DNA of 64,000 nucleotides from Flavobacteriales bacterium (GTDB lineage: Bacteria > Bacteroidota > Bacteroidia > Flavobacteriales_F > PHOS-HE28). Under the pieces are notes generated by a model. That model saw only the letters and a program-made list of their open reading frames with translations. It was not told the DNA's origin and did not search any database. The stretch spans positions 124,001 through 188,000 of the forward strand of contig JADJXF010000017.1 in assembly GCA_016715995.1 (NCBI GenBank), given 5' to 3'. The position numbers were made by a program, and so were the translations under genes. How positions within the stretch are numbered: the stretch's first letter is position 1; each line of letters starts with the position of its first letter. This document shows positions 1 through 9,439 of the stretch, in pieces.

Positions 1-424
1 CATTCGACGATGCCGGTGACACGTCGCCATCCACCACCATGCGCACCCCTTCGAAAACCTGTAGGTCTGGATCGGCGGCAAAGGCCTCCGCCACTTCCTC
101 CAGCGCACCAGGTAGCAGGCGGTCATCGCTGTTCAACCAACCGAAGATCTCTCCCGTCGCATGGGACAGGCCTTTATTCAGCGCGTCGCTCTGACCATGG
201 TCCGCTTCGCTGCACCACCAAGCCAGACTATCCGCACGGGACTCGATGATCGCCTTGGATCCATCCGTGCTGCCGCCATCGACCACCAGATGCTCCACAT
301 CCACGCCCGATTGCGCCCGCACGGAAGACAGGCATTCCTCCAGGAAGCGCGCCTGCTGGAAGCTCGGTGTCACCAGGGATACTCTCTGTCGAGGATTGAT
401 GCCCTGGACGCGATTGGATGGCAT
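1..424 (-). CDS. Glycosyltransferase family 2, partial (C-terminus lies beyond window start)
   Basis: Translating the minus strand from the ATG at 424 gives an uninterrupted frame to the window edge (141 codons). The N-terminus has the GT2 signature: VSLVTPSFQQARFLEEC at the first strand, then VVDGGSTDGS, a DHGQSDALNKG segment and the metal-binding region WLNSDDRL. The SDQ/SDA-type motif is typical of GT2 enzymes acting on surface polysaccharides. An in-frame TAA just upstream fixes this ATG as the first possible start. It begins 9 bp after the stop of the next GT2 gene and is presumably co-transcribed with it. The acceptor sugar cannot be told from sequence. Confidence 0.85.
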   Translation of the reverse strand, partial: MPSNRVQGINPRQRVSLVTPSFQQARFLEECLSSVRAQSGVDVEHLVVDGGSTDGSKAIIESRADSLAWWCSEADHGQSDALNKGLSHATGEIFGWLNSDDRLLPGALEEVAEAFAADPDLQVFEGVRMVVDGDVSPASSN

Positions 425-433
425 AGGCCGAAA

Positions 434-1486
434 TTAGGCGGATGCCCGTTTGCGGTTCGGCGATCGAAGAGCGTGCTTGATCAAATAGAGCAGATGAGGA
501 AGCCGGATCGGCCACCAGGAGAACACATGCAACAGCGCCGCTGCCCTGTCCGTATCCGGTAGCACATAGAACAAATGGTCCCAGTAGCCACGTGCTATCC
601 GACGGAAGGCGAGGTCGTCCGCGAAGCCGATTGAACGATTCCAGCGCACCAGCTTGTCCAGCCAGCGGCGAAGATCGCGTACGGCACCAGCGTTCGGTGG
701 TCGAACGAACAAGCGATGCAGCATGATGTGGTTCTCGACTTCCCTCGCGGTGGCTGCTATGCCCAGCATATCGAAGACCTTGCTCTGGATGAGCAGCTTG
801 TCTGCGACGGGATCCCGGCCGTGGCGCACATTCCCATCATGGATGCGATAACGTGTGAGCGGTTCCTGAAGATTGGCGAAGCGCCCGAATCGCGACAGGG
901 AGACCTGCACGAGGTAGTCCATTCCGGGTACGCGCCATTGCTCATCGCATCGGACCCCGTGCCTCTCCATCACGGAACGTCGGAACATCGCTGAACCATA
1001 AAGCAGTGGGTCCTCGAATATGAGGCGTGCCCGGCATTCACGGTCGCTTTCCGGCCATCGTGCGATGTGTCCGCCGCGCCCGATGATTTGAGCCGCCGTG
1101 CCGCAGGCCACGACTTCGTGATGAGCCTGCATGAACGCGACCTGGAGTTCCAGCCGCTCAGGCTCCATCAGGTCGTCCGCATCGAGTATGGCCATGTACT
1201 CACCGCGCGCAGCGGCGAATCCACGATTGGCAGCCGCTGCCCGACCCGTATTCGAGGCGGACCGAAACAACCGGACCCGCGAGTCACCTAAGCCTGCCAG
1301 GCGCTCAGGCCCGTCATCGGTGCTTCCGTCATCGATTACGAGCACCTCGAAGTCCGTGAACGTGCTTCCGAGCACGCTCTTAAGCGCTTCTTCAACGAAC
1401 TCCGCCTTGTTATAGAGCGTGATAATGACCGAGACCACCGGGGAAGATGTGGCGTGCTCATTCATGACCCGGTTCAATGCGTTCAC
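434..1486 (-). CDS. Glycosyltransferase family 2 (paralogue group A, copy 1)
   Basis: A 350-residue GT-A fold enzyme with VSVIITLYNKAEFVEEAL at the N-terminus, the nucleotide-binding VIDDGSTDDG near residue 52 and the metal-binding DADD near residue 101. It is predicted to transfer a nucleotide-sugar residue at the cytoplasmic side of the inner membrane during polysaccharide assembly. It shares its whole length with the genes at 7026 and 9440 (for example ANRGF, GEYMAILDADD, RIH/RIG..N.RHGRD), so the three form one paralogue group. It starts 4 bp after the stop of the fused GT2 gene at 1491. Sugar specificity is unknown. Confidence 0.9.
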   Translation of the reverse strand: MNALNRVMNEHATSSPVVSVIITLYNKAEFVEEALKSVLGSTFTDFEVLVIDDGSTDDGPERLAGLGDSRVRLFRSASNTGRAAAANRGFAAARGEYMAILDADDLMEPERLELQVAFMQAHHEVVACGTAAQIIGRGGHIARWPESDRECRARLIFEDPLLYGSAMFRRSVMERHGVRCDEQWRVPGMDYLVQVSLSRFGRFANLQEPLTRYRIHDGNVRHGRDPVADKLLIQSKVFDMLGIAATAREVENHIMLHRLFVRPPNAGAVRDLRRWLDKLVRWNRSIGFADDLAFRRIARGYWDHLFYVLPDTDRAAALLHVFSWWPIRLPHLLYLIKHALRSPNRKRASA

Positions 1487-1490
1487 GGGT

Positions 1491-3884
1491 TCATGCTGTG
1501 CGCTGCCGAAGGCGCTCCCATGATGCTCTCACCTCAGGCGGCGGTCCTCCGCGCATCCCCCAAGCCACTTTGAAGATTACCCGCGAGAGCCACTTCAACG
1601 AAACAGAGATCGCCTTCATCCGGCTGAACGACATGTCCACAAGCGCTTCAACGTTGTCGAGGCGCTTCAGGGCTCCAGGGAAACGGCGCACAGCGGACCA
1701 GGCCTCCCTTTGTTCGATTCTACCAGCCGCGCTCTTCACGGCATATCCGGCATACACCTCGCCGATGCGCCGAAAGCCCACGCGTCCGACTTCGTGGGCA
1801 CGGGCCCACTCCAAGAGGGCGCCGTACATGATCCAACGTGATCGCGCTGGTGCCGCATCACGCGTGATCCGGTTGCCCGCGTGCACGCCGCGCAACGCGA
1901 CCGGTTCCTCGATTGAGCCAGGGTACAGCCGCAGATACGCCGAGGCCCTGATGATGAACTCCGTGTCCTCCCCGATAGTGATGTCATCCCTGAACAGGAA
2001 AGGCATCTTCTCTAATGCCGATCGCCGCAGGGTAAGGCCATTCAGGTGGATGTGCCCCAAATCGAGCACAGGCGCAAGCCCGATGAAGGCGGGGAACAGG
2101 TTATCGGGAGGAAGCGTTCTCCGGATGGTCGTGAGCGTATGCGCGAAGACCTCATCGAAGAGCACACGCTCCTGCGGGCTGTGGAAGTGGGCCCCAACCG
2201 CCCCGTAAGACCCATCTGCATCCGGATGCTTGCTCCAGACCTCTCGCTCCCCGGAGAATCGATTGGGGAGATACCGGTCATCAGCATCCAGAAATGCCAC
2301 GAAAGGAGCTGTTGCATGTCGAACGCCGAGATTGCGCGAGGCTGCTGCTCCCCGATTGACCCCGGCATCATGCCGCAACAGCCGCACCTTCGCATGCTCA
2401 TGTTCAAGTTGCGAGCAAACCTCCAGGGAGCCGTCCGGGGAACCGTCCTCAACCAAAAGCACCTCCGTCACTTCAGCTCGTTCCACGGCTGAGCGAACAG
2501 CCGCTTCCACGAAATCCTCCGCTTCGTAAACTGGAATGACAACGGATACCTCCAATGGACGTGCGGGCAGGCGTTCCTGCTTCCCGATGAGCGCTCCGGA
2601 TGCTGACCCATAATTCCATCTATACTCGCGCAATCCGTACAGCTCAAAGAACCTGTCCGTCGGGCACGCGAGAACCTGGTCCAACAACAAGTGGAACGCC
2701 GCTTCATCATGTGCGATGATGTTCGTGATGGAGCCACCCATGAAGTAATCCGCAGGCATTCCGGGTTGGGCAAAAACGCCTTTGTAACCCGCGTGCAGGC
2801 GCTCCAGAAGGGCACTGCTATAAAGGGTCACTCCAACGTCCATGCATTCCGGGTGCTGGCCGGCAGCCGTATCAACCATGATTGCACCCGGAGCGAAACC
2901 CATTCGACCGAAATGCGCTAGGGAAAGCGACAGATACTCGGGCCGCTTTTCCAACGGATGCAGGAAGATCCTGACCGAGACATCCTGATGGTTCCTCGCG
3001 AACGAGTTGCACCATCCGAGGGCCTGCTCCTCGTTCGCATCGAAGTTGGCACCCACTTGATTCTTGCCAATGTGGCTCCTGAGCCAGTTGCCGCTGCTGA
3101 TGAAACCCACTGTTGCCATGACCGTGGCCCTGCCTGCGGTCAAGCGAATTTGGTCCGTGCGGTACATGGGCCAGTGGACCGTGTCGCCGACCACCCAGCC
3201 CTTCCTAAGAAGGCGATATTCATCTGACTGGAAAGGCGCCGTGAAGATGAAGCGCGAGGCCACCACGTGGGAATAGAAAGTCCGTATCGGGTTGGGCGAT
3301 GGCAACACGCTCACCTGGATTCCCCGACGGCGAATCAGGAACCAGATCATCAATGCCGTTCCCTTCTCGTAGCCATAGAACCAGATGATCTCGCGAACCG
3401 GACCTCCTCGCAATGCGCGTTCCAACAGGCAAAGGCGTACGAAATCCACTGGTATCAAACCGATGCTGGCGCGGCGCCTACCGCCGAAGAGGATCAAGGG
3501 CAGCAGCAGCATGTATAAGACACCAACTTGAATCAATAGCCCGATGCGCTGAGCGGTGTACTCCGGGGCCAGGTCGTTCAGGGCAACAAATGAGCATGGT
3601 CGGCCGGTCCGCGCCTCTACATAGCGCTGGCGACCCTCGCCATTATCAGGCACATCGTCCAAGGCCAGGAGCGCCGTCCGCGGGGCAGCAGGCACCGGCC
3701 GCTTGCGAAGGACCACGCCCATGGTGACACGGAACCACAGCCAGACCGAACGGAAGCTACGCTCACGGCCACGCGCGAACCTGAACGAGAAAGGAGCCAA
3801 GGAACTGCGCCAGGCCACTGCCGATCCCTTCTTCCGACCGAGCAGGAACTCAGCGAAGGTCCGTATGAAGAAGAGCAGCATCAT
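1491..3884 (-). CDS. Two-domain protein: unknown N-terminal domain fused to GT2 (group B, copy 1)
   Basis: This 797-residue protein has an unfamiliar N-terminal half (residues about 1-435) and a canonical GT2 C-terminal half starting near residue 443 with SVVIPVYEAEDFVEAAVRS, followed by LLVEDGSPDGS and FLDADDRYL. The N-half has one hydrophobic segment at about 114-134 (IGLLIQVGVLYMLLLPLILFG region) and otherwise looks soluble, with some resemblance to surface-polysaccharide proteins that carry no GT2 motif; I assign no function to it. The GT2 half matches the genes at 8074 and 13308 closely (shared GVNRGA.ASRN, RFS.E..., TRDA/HAGNRIT). The start overlaps the stop of the KdsC-like gene as ATGA, suggesting translational coupling. 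Confidence 0.85.
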   Translation of the reverse strand: MMLLFFIRTFAEFLLGRKKGSAVAWRSSLAPFSFRFARGRERSFRSVWLWFRVTMGVVLRKRPVPAAPRTALLALDDVPDNGEGRQRYVEARTGRPCSFVALNDLAPEYTAQRIGLLIQVGVLYMLLLPLILFGGRRRASIGLIPVDFVRLCLLERALRGGPVREIIWFYGYEKGTALMIWFLIRRRGIQVSVLPSPNPIRTFYSHVVASRFIFTAPFQSDEYRLLRKGWVVGDTVHWPMYRTDQIRLTAGRATVMATVGFISSGNWLRSHIGKNQVGANFDANEEQALGWCNSFARNHQDVSVRIFLHPLEKRPEYLSLSLAHFGRMGFAPGAIMVDTAAGQHPECMDVGVTLYSSALLERLHAGYKGVFAQPGMPADYFMGGSITNIIAHDEAAFHLLLDQVLACPTDRFFELYGLREYRWNYGSASGALIGKQERLPARPLEVSVVIPVYEAEDFVEAAVRSAVERAEVTEVLLVEDGSPDGSLEVCSQLEHEHAKVRLLRHDAGVNRGAAASRNLGVRHATAPFVAFLDADDRYLPNRFSGEREVWSKHPDADGSYGAVGAHFHSPQERVLFDEVFAHTLTTIRRTLPPDNLFPAFIGLAPVLDLGHIHLNGLTLRRSALEKMPFLFRDDITIGEDTEFIIRASAYLRLYPGSIEEPVALRGVHAGNRITRDAAPARSRWIMYGALLEWARAHEVGRVGFRRIGEVYAGYAVKSAAGRIEQREAWSAVRRFPGALKRLDNVEALVDMSFSRMKAISVSLKWLSRVIFKVAWGMRGGPPPEVRASWERLRQRTA

Positions 3885-4384
3885 ATGCCCTCGAGCCAGC
3901 GCTTCACCGATGCGGACACACGGTCAGCGCCGAGCAGGGTCTCAACGAACTCACGGAACGCGCCCTCTCCACCGCACTTCGCTGTGACGTACCGCACGCG
4001 CGAATGGACATACTCCGGCGCGTTCGCCGGAGCACCTGAAAAGCCCACCGCCTCCAACAGCGGGATATCGGGTACATCGTCACCCATGTATGCCGCTTCC
4101 GCTAATGGAACACCAAGTTCCCCGGCGACACGCCGGGCGACATCCAGCTTGTTCTTGACGCCTTGATACACGTGCGTGATGCCCAGCTTGGTACACCGCC
4201 GCGCCACGATCTCCGTGTTCTCGCCGGTGATCACCACCACCGGGATGTCGTGCATCCGGCAGAGGAGCACACCCGCACTATCATAGGTGTGGAACTTCTT
4301 CAACTCGTTGCCAAGCTGGTCGTAATACATGCCACCGTCGGTCCAAACACCGTCGATGTCCGTGAAGACGAGCTTTATCTGCAT
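3881..4384 (-). CDS. KdsC-like HAD phosphatase of sugar-acid biosynthesis
   Basis: A 167-residue cap-less HAD hydrolase. The nucleophile motif is TDIDGVWTDG (Asp9, Asp11), the second motif VITGENT (50-57), and the metal-binding motif MGDDVPD (100-106). Size and motifs match KdsC and related C8-C9 sugar-acid phosphate phosphatases, which act as tetramers in the cytoplasm. It sits with a NeuB-like synthase and a SpsF-like cytidylyltransferase and no KDO genes, so the likely substrate is a nonulosonate 9-phosphate (for example KDN-9-P) rather than KDO-8-P. That substrate is inference from context. Its stop overlaps the ATG of the next gene. Confidence 0.85.
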   Translation of the reverse strand: MQIKLVFTDIDGVWTDGGMYYDQLGNELKKFHTYDSAGVLLCRMHDIPVVVITGENTEIVARRCTKLGITHVYQGVKNKLDVARRVAGELGVPLAEAAYMGDDVPDIPLLEAVGFSGAPANAPEYVHSRVRYVTAKCGGEGAFREFVETLLGADRVSASVKRWLEGI

Positions 4385-4444
4385 TCTGACGGACTATTGG
4401 CTTTCCTCTCTATCCTGTCGCTTGGGCATGGGCCTGGCTAAAGG

Positions 4445-5194
4445 TCAATCAACGATACAGTAGGACTGCATGCCGCTATATCGGTTTCGCATCAAGCGAA
4501 CGGAACGTACTCCGAGCACTTCCTTCAAGGCCACCGTCTCGCCTGGGAACTGCGGATCGTTCAGCTCATCGAACCCGATGATGGCCCCCCTCGTCAGGTG
4601 CGGCCCGATCAGTTCAAGACACCGCTTGGTGGGCGGGTAGATATCCATGTCGAAATAGGCGAACGCCACGATGGTCTCGGGATGCTCAGCCAGGTATTTC
4701 TCAAGTTCCACGGGCGCATCGCCCTTGATCACGGTATTCTTCGGGATGTGGGCAAGCGGGCATTCCTGTTCGTGATAAGCCAGCACGGAGCGCAGGTGTT
4801 CATCGTAGCCGTCCGTGACCCCGAACGCACCTTTCTCAATCACGGGGTGGGAGCCATCCTTCGCGTCCACGGAAGGGAAACCCTCGAACGTATCGAAGCC
4901 TATGATCTTGCGGCTGTAGTTGTATGGTTCGTGAATGCCGCGCAGGTTGTTCAATGTGACCAGGTTCTGGCCCCAGCGCACGCCGAACTCCATGATGACG
5001 CCATGCACACCCAGTAACTGCGTATAGAGCTCATTGAAGAACAACGTCTTCGTCAACTCCTGCCGCTTGGTGTACACGCCAAGATTGGCGAGCCTCTCGG
5101 TCAAGGGAATGGGACTGTGCTCGAATGCTTGGCGGAACGCTCCACGGCGGTCCTGCTCAGCCGCGGATGCGAGCGTCTTGATCTTGATCTCCAT
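4445..5194 (-). CDS. TylF/MycF-like SAM-dependent O-methyltransferase
   Basis: A class I methyltransferase of about 249 residues. The hallmark IIGFDTFEGFPSVD and the acidic FDMDIYPPTK motif match the macrocin O-methyltransferase (TylF/MycF) group, which methylates sugar hydroxyls in a metal-dependent way. VIMEFGVRWGQNLVTL is the SAM-binding glycine region. The open frame extends to 5233, but the ATG at 5194 (MEIKIKTLASAAEQ) is a more natural start; either way the gene overlaps the 3' end of the NeuB-like gene by 38-77 bp. In this locus it probably methylates a residue of the polysaccharide or its nucleotide-sugar precursor. Confidence 0.8.
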   Translation of the reverse strand: MEIKIKTLASAAEQDRRGAFRQAFEHSPIPLTERLANLGVYTKRQELTKTLFFNELYTQLLGVHGVIMEFGVRWGQNLVTLNNLRGIHEPYNYSRKIIGFDTFEGFPSVDAKDGSHPVIEKGAFGVTDGYDEHLRSVLAYHEQECPLAHIPKNTVIKGDAPVELEKYLAEHPETIVAFAYFDMDIYPPTKRCLELIGPHLTRGAIIGFDELNDPQFPGETVALKEVLGVRSVRLMRNRYSGMQSYCIVD

Positions 5195-6242
5195 GTTCGA
5201 GCATTGCTGTTGTGATGATCTCGTCCTGACCAACCGCCTGAATCATCCTGCGACCGATGACCTTTTCACGTTCGCTCCATCGGAGCCCTATTCCAGGTGA
5301 GAGCAGGTGCAAATCCTCCTCGCTAAGCACTTCACCAGCCCGTATATCACGCTTGGCAGCGATGGAACGCTCCAGCTTGCTCTTCGCACCGGCGACACCT
5401 GGCTCAAGGAACAGCTCATCCTTTCCAAGCGAGCTTTCCATCAACCGGATATCCCGCACCATGCGCGCCACACCGTCCGGGCCAAGGGAGCCTGCCTGGT
5501 CGGTGCCCTTCATGCGCCGGTCGAGCGTGACATGCTTCTCGATGATCCGTGCCCCCATGGCAACGGCGGCCACCGGAGCGGATATGCCGATGGTATGGTC
5601 GGAATAGCCGACGGTGTACTGCGGAAACGTGCGCTGCAGGTAGAGGATGGTACGCAGGTTGGCGTGGTCCGGGTGCGTGGGGTATTCGCTCACGCAATGC
5701 AGGATCGAGATCCGGTCGTGATGGCGGGTGATGACCTCCAACGCCTCATTCAAGTCTCTCTCATCAGCCATGCCTGTGGACAGGATGATGGGGATGCCGG
5801 TCTCGGCGAGCGCATCCAGCAGGGGCAGGTTGGTGAGGTCGCGGCTCGCAACCTTCAGCCGGTCGGGGGTGAAGAGCTTCAATAGCGAGAGGCACCCAGT
5901 GGCGCAAAGAGTCTCGACGAAGTCAAAGCCCGCCGCCTTGGCATGTTTGTACAACTCGTGGTGCGCGTCATCATCGAGTTCGAGGAAAGCACGGTGCTCG
6001 CCATACGTTCGCCCAAAGGAATGCGGCGAGTTGTAAGGGCGCTCCATCTCTGAACGGCTCAGCTCCTGCGCCAGATCGCGCTTCGTGAACTTCACGGCAT
6101 CGAGCGGCTTCAGCTCAAGGCCGAAATGATCCTCACGAACCGGACGGGCGAGCATGTCGATCAGCAACTTGGCCAGGTCAACGGACCCGTTGTGGTTCTG
6201 GCCGACCTCGCCAATGAGGTATGTGGAATTGCTACTTGCCAT
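5157..6242 (-). CDS. neuB: NeuB-family nonulosonic acid synthase (sialic/KDN/legionaminic type)
   Basis: A 361-residue protein with the NeuB TIM barrel (residues about 1-280; GEVGQNHNGS at 11-20, VKFTKRDL, HCVSEYPT, GYSDHTIGI, EKHVTLDR) and a C-terminal SAF/antifreeze-like domain (about 300-352, AKRDIRAGEVL). The family condenses phosphoenolpyruvate with a six-carbon sugar to form a nine-carbon acid. The window has no epimerase (NeuC/LegG), dehydratase or acetyltransferase for N-acylated nonulosonates, while a HAD phosphatase lies two genes downstream; this favours a phosphorylated substrate such as mannose-6-phosphate, giving KDN. That is inference. The start overlaps the SpsF-like gene by 11 bp. 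Confidence 0.9.
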   Translation of the reverse strand: MASSNSTYLIGEVGQNHNGSVDLAKLLIDMLARPVREDHFGLELKPLDAVKFTKRDLAQELSRSEMERPYNSPHSFGRTYGEHRAFLELDDDAHHELYKHAKAAGFDFVETLCATGCLSLLKLFTPDRLKVASRDLTNLPLLDALAETGIPIILSTGMADERDLNEALEVITRHHDRISILHCVSEYPTHPDHANLRTILYLQRTFPQYTVGYSDHTIGISAPVAAVAMGARIIEKHVTLDRRMKGTDQAGSLGPDGVARMVRDIRLMESSLGKDELFLEPGVAGAKSKLERSIAAKRDIRAGEVLSEEDLHLLSPGIGLRWSEREKVIGRRMIQAVGQDEIITTAMLEHGDQDQDARIRG

Positions 6243-6984
6243 TCTGTTCCATGTTCATGCGCATTCGTTCCAACAACCCAGGAGAACGGCCCAAATACTC
6301 GACCATCGCAGACCAATTCACCTCCCCGCCCCCAAGATCCGCTAGCAATTGGCGGCACAGATCCAGGTCGGCCTCACTATCCACGGTCAACCTCCACTTG
6401 CGCACCTGTTCTTCGTCGGGGACCGGAAGCCGCACCAGCTGGAATTGCTCCGGATGGCTGTAAATGTAGTTGGTGACATGCTCCCGGAATAGCGGCTCCA
6501 GCGTGCGTTCCGCAGCCCCCTTAAGCGCTGACAAGCCCACCCATTCCGGAAAAAGCCCGCAATGGGACCGGATCGACGGTAAGCCATCGCTGAAGAAGTA
6601 GCCGGCATAGTCCGCGTTCGCGGCCATACCCGCCTCCGCCAATGGAGCAATGGTTTCGGGCCTGAAGAAGGGATTGTCCGCGCACACGCGCACCAGCGAA
6701 TCCCATTGCATGGCACGCGCGGCACCTAGGAACCTCTCCAGCACATCATGCTCGCTTCCACGGAAGACATTAATCTCGCGGCCTTGAGCTATCTCAACCA
6801 ATGGGTCATCCAGCACATTCGTGGTCGTGGCCAAGATGATCCGATCCGGTGGATGCACGGTCAACAGCCTCTCCAACATCAGTTCCATCAGTGTCCGGCC
6901 TGCATGCACCTCGCGAAGCATCTTCCCCGGCAGCCGGGTGGAACCCATACGGGCCTGGACCACGATACCCCAAGCACCGCTCAT
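6232..6984 (-). CDS. spsF: SpsF-like cytidylyltransferase (CMP-nonulosonate synthetase type)
   Basis: A 250-residue nucleotidyltransferase starting GIVVQARMGSTRLPGKML (residues 6-23), the signature of SpsF and CMP-KDO/CMP-sialate synthetases. ATTTNVLDDPL, VFRGSEHDVLERF and VRVCADNPFF complete the fold, and WRLTVDSEADLDL is the C-terminal SpsF motif. It should activate the nine-carbon acid made by the adjacent NeuB-like enzyme as its CMP derivative for a glycosyltransferase. It overlaps neuB by 11 bp, in the same operon. The exact acid activated is not readable from the sequence. Confidence 0.88.
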   Translation of the reverse strand: MSGAWGIVVQARMGSTRLPGKMLREVHAGRTLMELMLERLLTVHPPDRIILATTTNVLDDPLVEIAQGREINVFRGSEHDVLERFLGAARAMQWDSLVRVCADNPFFRPETIAPLAEAGMAANADYAGYFFSDGLPSIRSHCGLFPEWVGLSALKGAAERTLEPLFREHVTNYIYSHPEQFQLVRLPVPDEEQVRKWRLTVDSEADLDLCRQLLADLGGGEVNWSAMVEYLGRSPGLLERMRMNMEQNGK

Positions 6985-7025
6985 CCTTGCATTCGATTGA
7001 TTCCTCCTTTGATCATTTCACGAAA

Positions 7026-8054
7026 TCATCGGGTGTTCTGTGCGCGCCCGGTCCATCGGGTCAATGTCGTTTTGAGCAAATACGTGAACCAGTCCTTGGG
7101 CCTTTTCCTCGAGAGCCTTAGCCACGCCAATGCGGATGCCAGTCCGTGCTCAGGAAGCAGGTAGAAGAGCCTTCCCCACCGACGCCACATCTCGTCCTCA
7201 AACTCAGCTGATGGAAACAAGCCACGCGACCTGTTGATCTCACCCAAGCGTTCAATCCATGCGTGGAATGACCGGACCATTCCAGTTGTGATGCGACCGC
7301 GGGCGATGAGGAAGAACAACAAGTGGACCCGGAGCTCCTCTTCGCTGATCGGAATGCCCATCAGCTTGAATGCTTCCTTGCAGATGGCCGACCTGTCGGA
7401 GAACGCATCTCGACCATGGCGCTGGTTCTGCTCCCCGATGCGGTAATGCGTCAGAACTTCGGGGATGTTCGCGAATCGTGTATGCCCCCCGAGCCTCAAC
7501 ATGAGTAGATAGTCCTCGCCCGGAAGCCGCCAATCAGCATCACTACGGATCCTTGTTCGATGCAGAAGGTCGGTCCTGATTATGGAGGAGCCATAGCAGA
7601 CAGGATCGGTGAAGAACATCCGGCCTTTGCATTGGGCATCCTCGACCGGCCATCGGGAGATCCGGCCCGTGACGCCAAATTGCTGAACGAAAGTCCCCGA
7701 CACGCCGATCTCGGGATGGGCATCCATGAAAGCAACCTGAACCGCCAACCGCTCCGGCATCATGATGTCGTCCGCATCGAGAATGGCGATGTACTCGCCG
7801 CGCGCTTCCTCGTATCCGCGGTTCGCGGCTCCCGATCGTCCAAGGTTCACCGGGTTGGCAATCACACGGATCCGAGCATCCTCGAACCTACGTACCTGGA
7901 ACAGACTAGTGTCCGGACTGGCATCGTCGATGATCAACAGCTCAAACGATGACATCGATTGAGCGAGTACGCTGCGGATGGCCTCGCCTACATATTCCGC
8001 CTTGTTGTACAGGGTCATCACAACCGTGACCCGCGCTGCGCCGGATGAACTCAT
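7026..8054 (-). CDS. Glycosyltransferase family 2 (paralogue group A, copy 2)
   Basis: A GT2 enzyme of about 342 residues with VTVVMTLYNKAEYVGEAIRS, LLIIDDASPDTS and AILDADDIMMPERL. It is collinear with the genes at 434 and 9440. The frame is open up to 8153, but the extra 33 residues lack GT2 character and overlap the 3' end of the gene at 8074, so the ATG at 8054 (MSSSGAARVTVV) is preferred. It lies 19 bp downstream of its group B partner, repeating the B-A order seen at 1491/434. Donor and acceptor are unknown. Confidence 0.9.
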   Translation of the reverse strand: MSSSGAARVTVVMTLYNKAEYVGEAIRSVLAQSMSSFELLIIDDASPDTSLFQVRRFEDARIRVIANPVNLGRSGAANRGYEEARGEYIAILDADDIMMPERLAVQVAFMDAHPEIGVSGTFVQQFGVTGRISRWPVEDAQCKGRMFFTDPVCYGSSIIRTDLLHRTRIRSDADWRLPGEDYLLMLRLGGHTRFANIPEVLTHYRIGEQNQRHGRDAFSDRSAICKEAFKLMGIPISEEELRVHLLFFLIARGRITTGMVRSFHAWIERLGEINRSRGLFPSAEFEDEMWRRWGRLFYLLPEHGLASALAWLRLSRKRPKDWFTYLLKTTLTRWTGRAQNTR

Positions 8055-8073
8055 CGCACAATAGCCAACGGAT

Positions 8074-9158
8074 TCATGCCGGTGATGGATCGCTTTTCCC
8101 AGCAGCGCGTCCGTGGGACCATGTGGCAACCACCTCAGGCGGTGCTCCCCCACGGAACCACCATAGCAGTCGATGGCCGAGCAACGCGCACTCCTTCATC
8201 CTGTCCCCTAGCCACGACCCCTTTCCCGCGAGCACATCGATGTAGTCATATACCTTATCAAGCCGACGCCACAGAGCCGGCGTACGGAGCATCACCATGG
8301 TTGCGGTTCGGAGGTCCCTGCGTGCGCATGCCCATTCCAACTCATACCCACGGGCGAAATGCAGCAGGGCCTTGCAGCGTGCGGACCCTATCCCTTCCCG
8401 CTGCGCCCACTCATGCAGCGCCATGTAGAACCTCTGCTTTCCCAGTGGTCGGTCCTGAACATTGGTGATCCGGTTGCCAGGATGCAGGCCACGGCTCGCC
8501 ACCGCACGATCGATATGGCCCGGATGCAAGCGCAGATAATACGCCGTCCTCATGATGAACTCGGTGTCTTCACGAAGGTGCAGGTCCTCGCGCATCAGCA
8601 TCGGCATTCGCGCCAATGACGTTGCGCGCAGTGTCAGACCATCCAGCGAGAAGTGGCCCAGGTTCTTCACAGGCGCGTACAGGCCAATGTGGGCGTCGAA
8701 CAAATGCTCGGGTGCCACCATATGCCGGACCGTTGTCAACTGGACCGCATAGGTTGTTGCGAATCGCTTCTCCAGGTCCGACGAGTGGAAGTATGCATCG
8801 ATCCCCCCGTAGACCCCGTCGGCATCAGGCTTCTCCTTGAAAATGGCACGTTCTGCATCGAAGCGTCCAGCCAGGAAGACGTCATCAGCATCCAGGAACG
8901 CGATGAACTCCCTACTTGCCGCTCGCATCGCCAAGTTCCGGGATGCAGCCGCTCCGCGATTCGCGCCTCCCGGATGCACAAGGACACGCACCTCTTCATG
9001 CTTTGCTTCCAATTCCTTGCAGACGGCGAGGCTTTCGTCCGTGGACCCATCCTCCACCAGCAGGATCTCCTTCACTTCTGGCTGCTCCAACGCCGACGCA
9101 CCGCCGCCTCAACGAAGCGGGCAGCATTGTATACCGGGGTGACCACCGAAACCTCCAT
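8074..9158 (-). CDS. Glycosyltransferase family 2 (group B, copy 2), one frameshift
   Basis: The N-terminus (MEVSVVTPVYNAARFVEAAV, from the ATG at 9158) is in one frame and the rest (LEQPEVKEILLVEDGSTDES onwards to 8074) in another. Aligned with the paralogue at 1491 (FVEAAVRSAVERAEVTEV), a single base missing near 9095-9105, probably one G of a short G run, restores a 361-residue GT2 enzyme with LDADDVFL and HPGNRIT motifs. Read literally the gene is broken and only 8074-9090 would be translated from an internal start that lacks the first GT2 strand. An assembly indel is the simplest explanation. Confidence 0.8.
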
Positions 9159-9439
9159 ATGCGCTACAAAGGGCGGCGAATGGCTCGCCCTGTCCAAAGG
9201 CCTGCGAAGATAGCCGTGACGTTGGAGGGCAGCATGGTCAATGGCGCTCCTTCCGGTGGGCACAATACTCCCGACGACATGAATTGACCCGTGAAAACAG
9301 CCAATGGAGCGTGGTAGCTAGTAGCAGCGAGAAGGCATGAGAAGGCTGCGGGTTCATGCGTCCACCCCTCCTCACCTTCTTGCTGAGGATACAGCGATAG
9401 GCTCCTCAATCGGAACCATGGCGGTCATGTCGCCCATCC

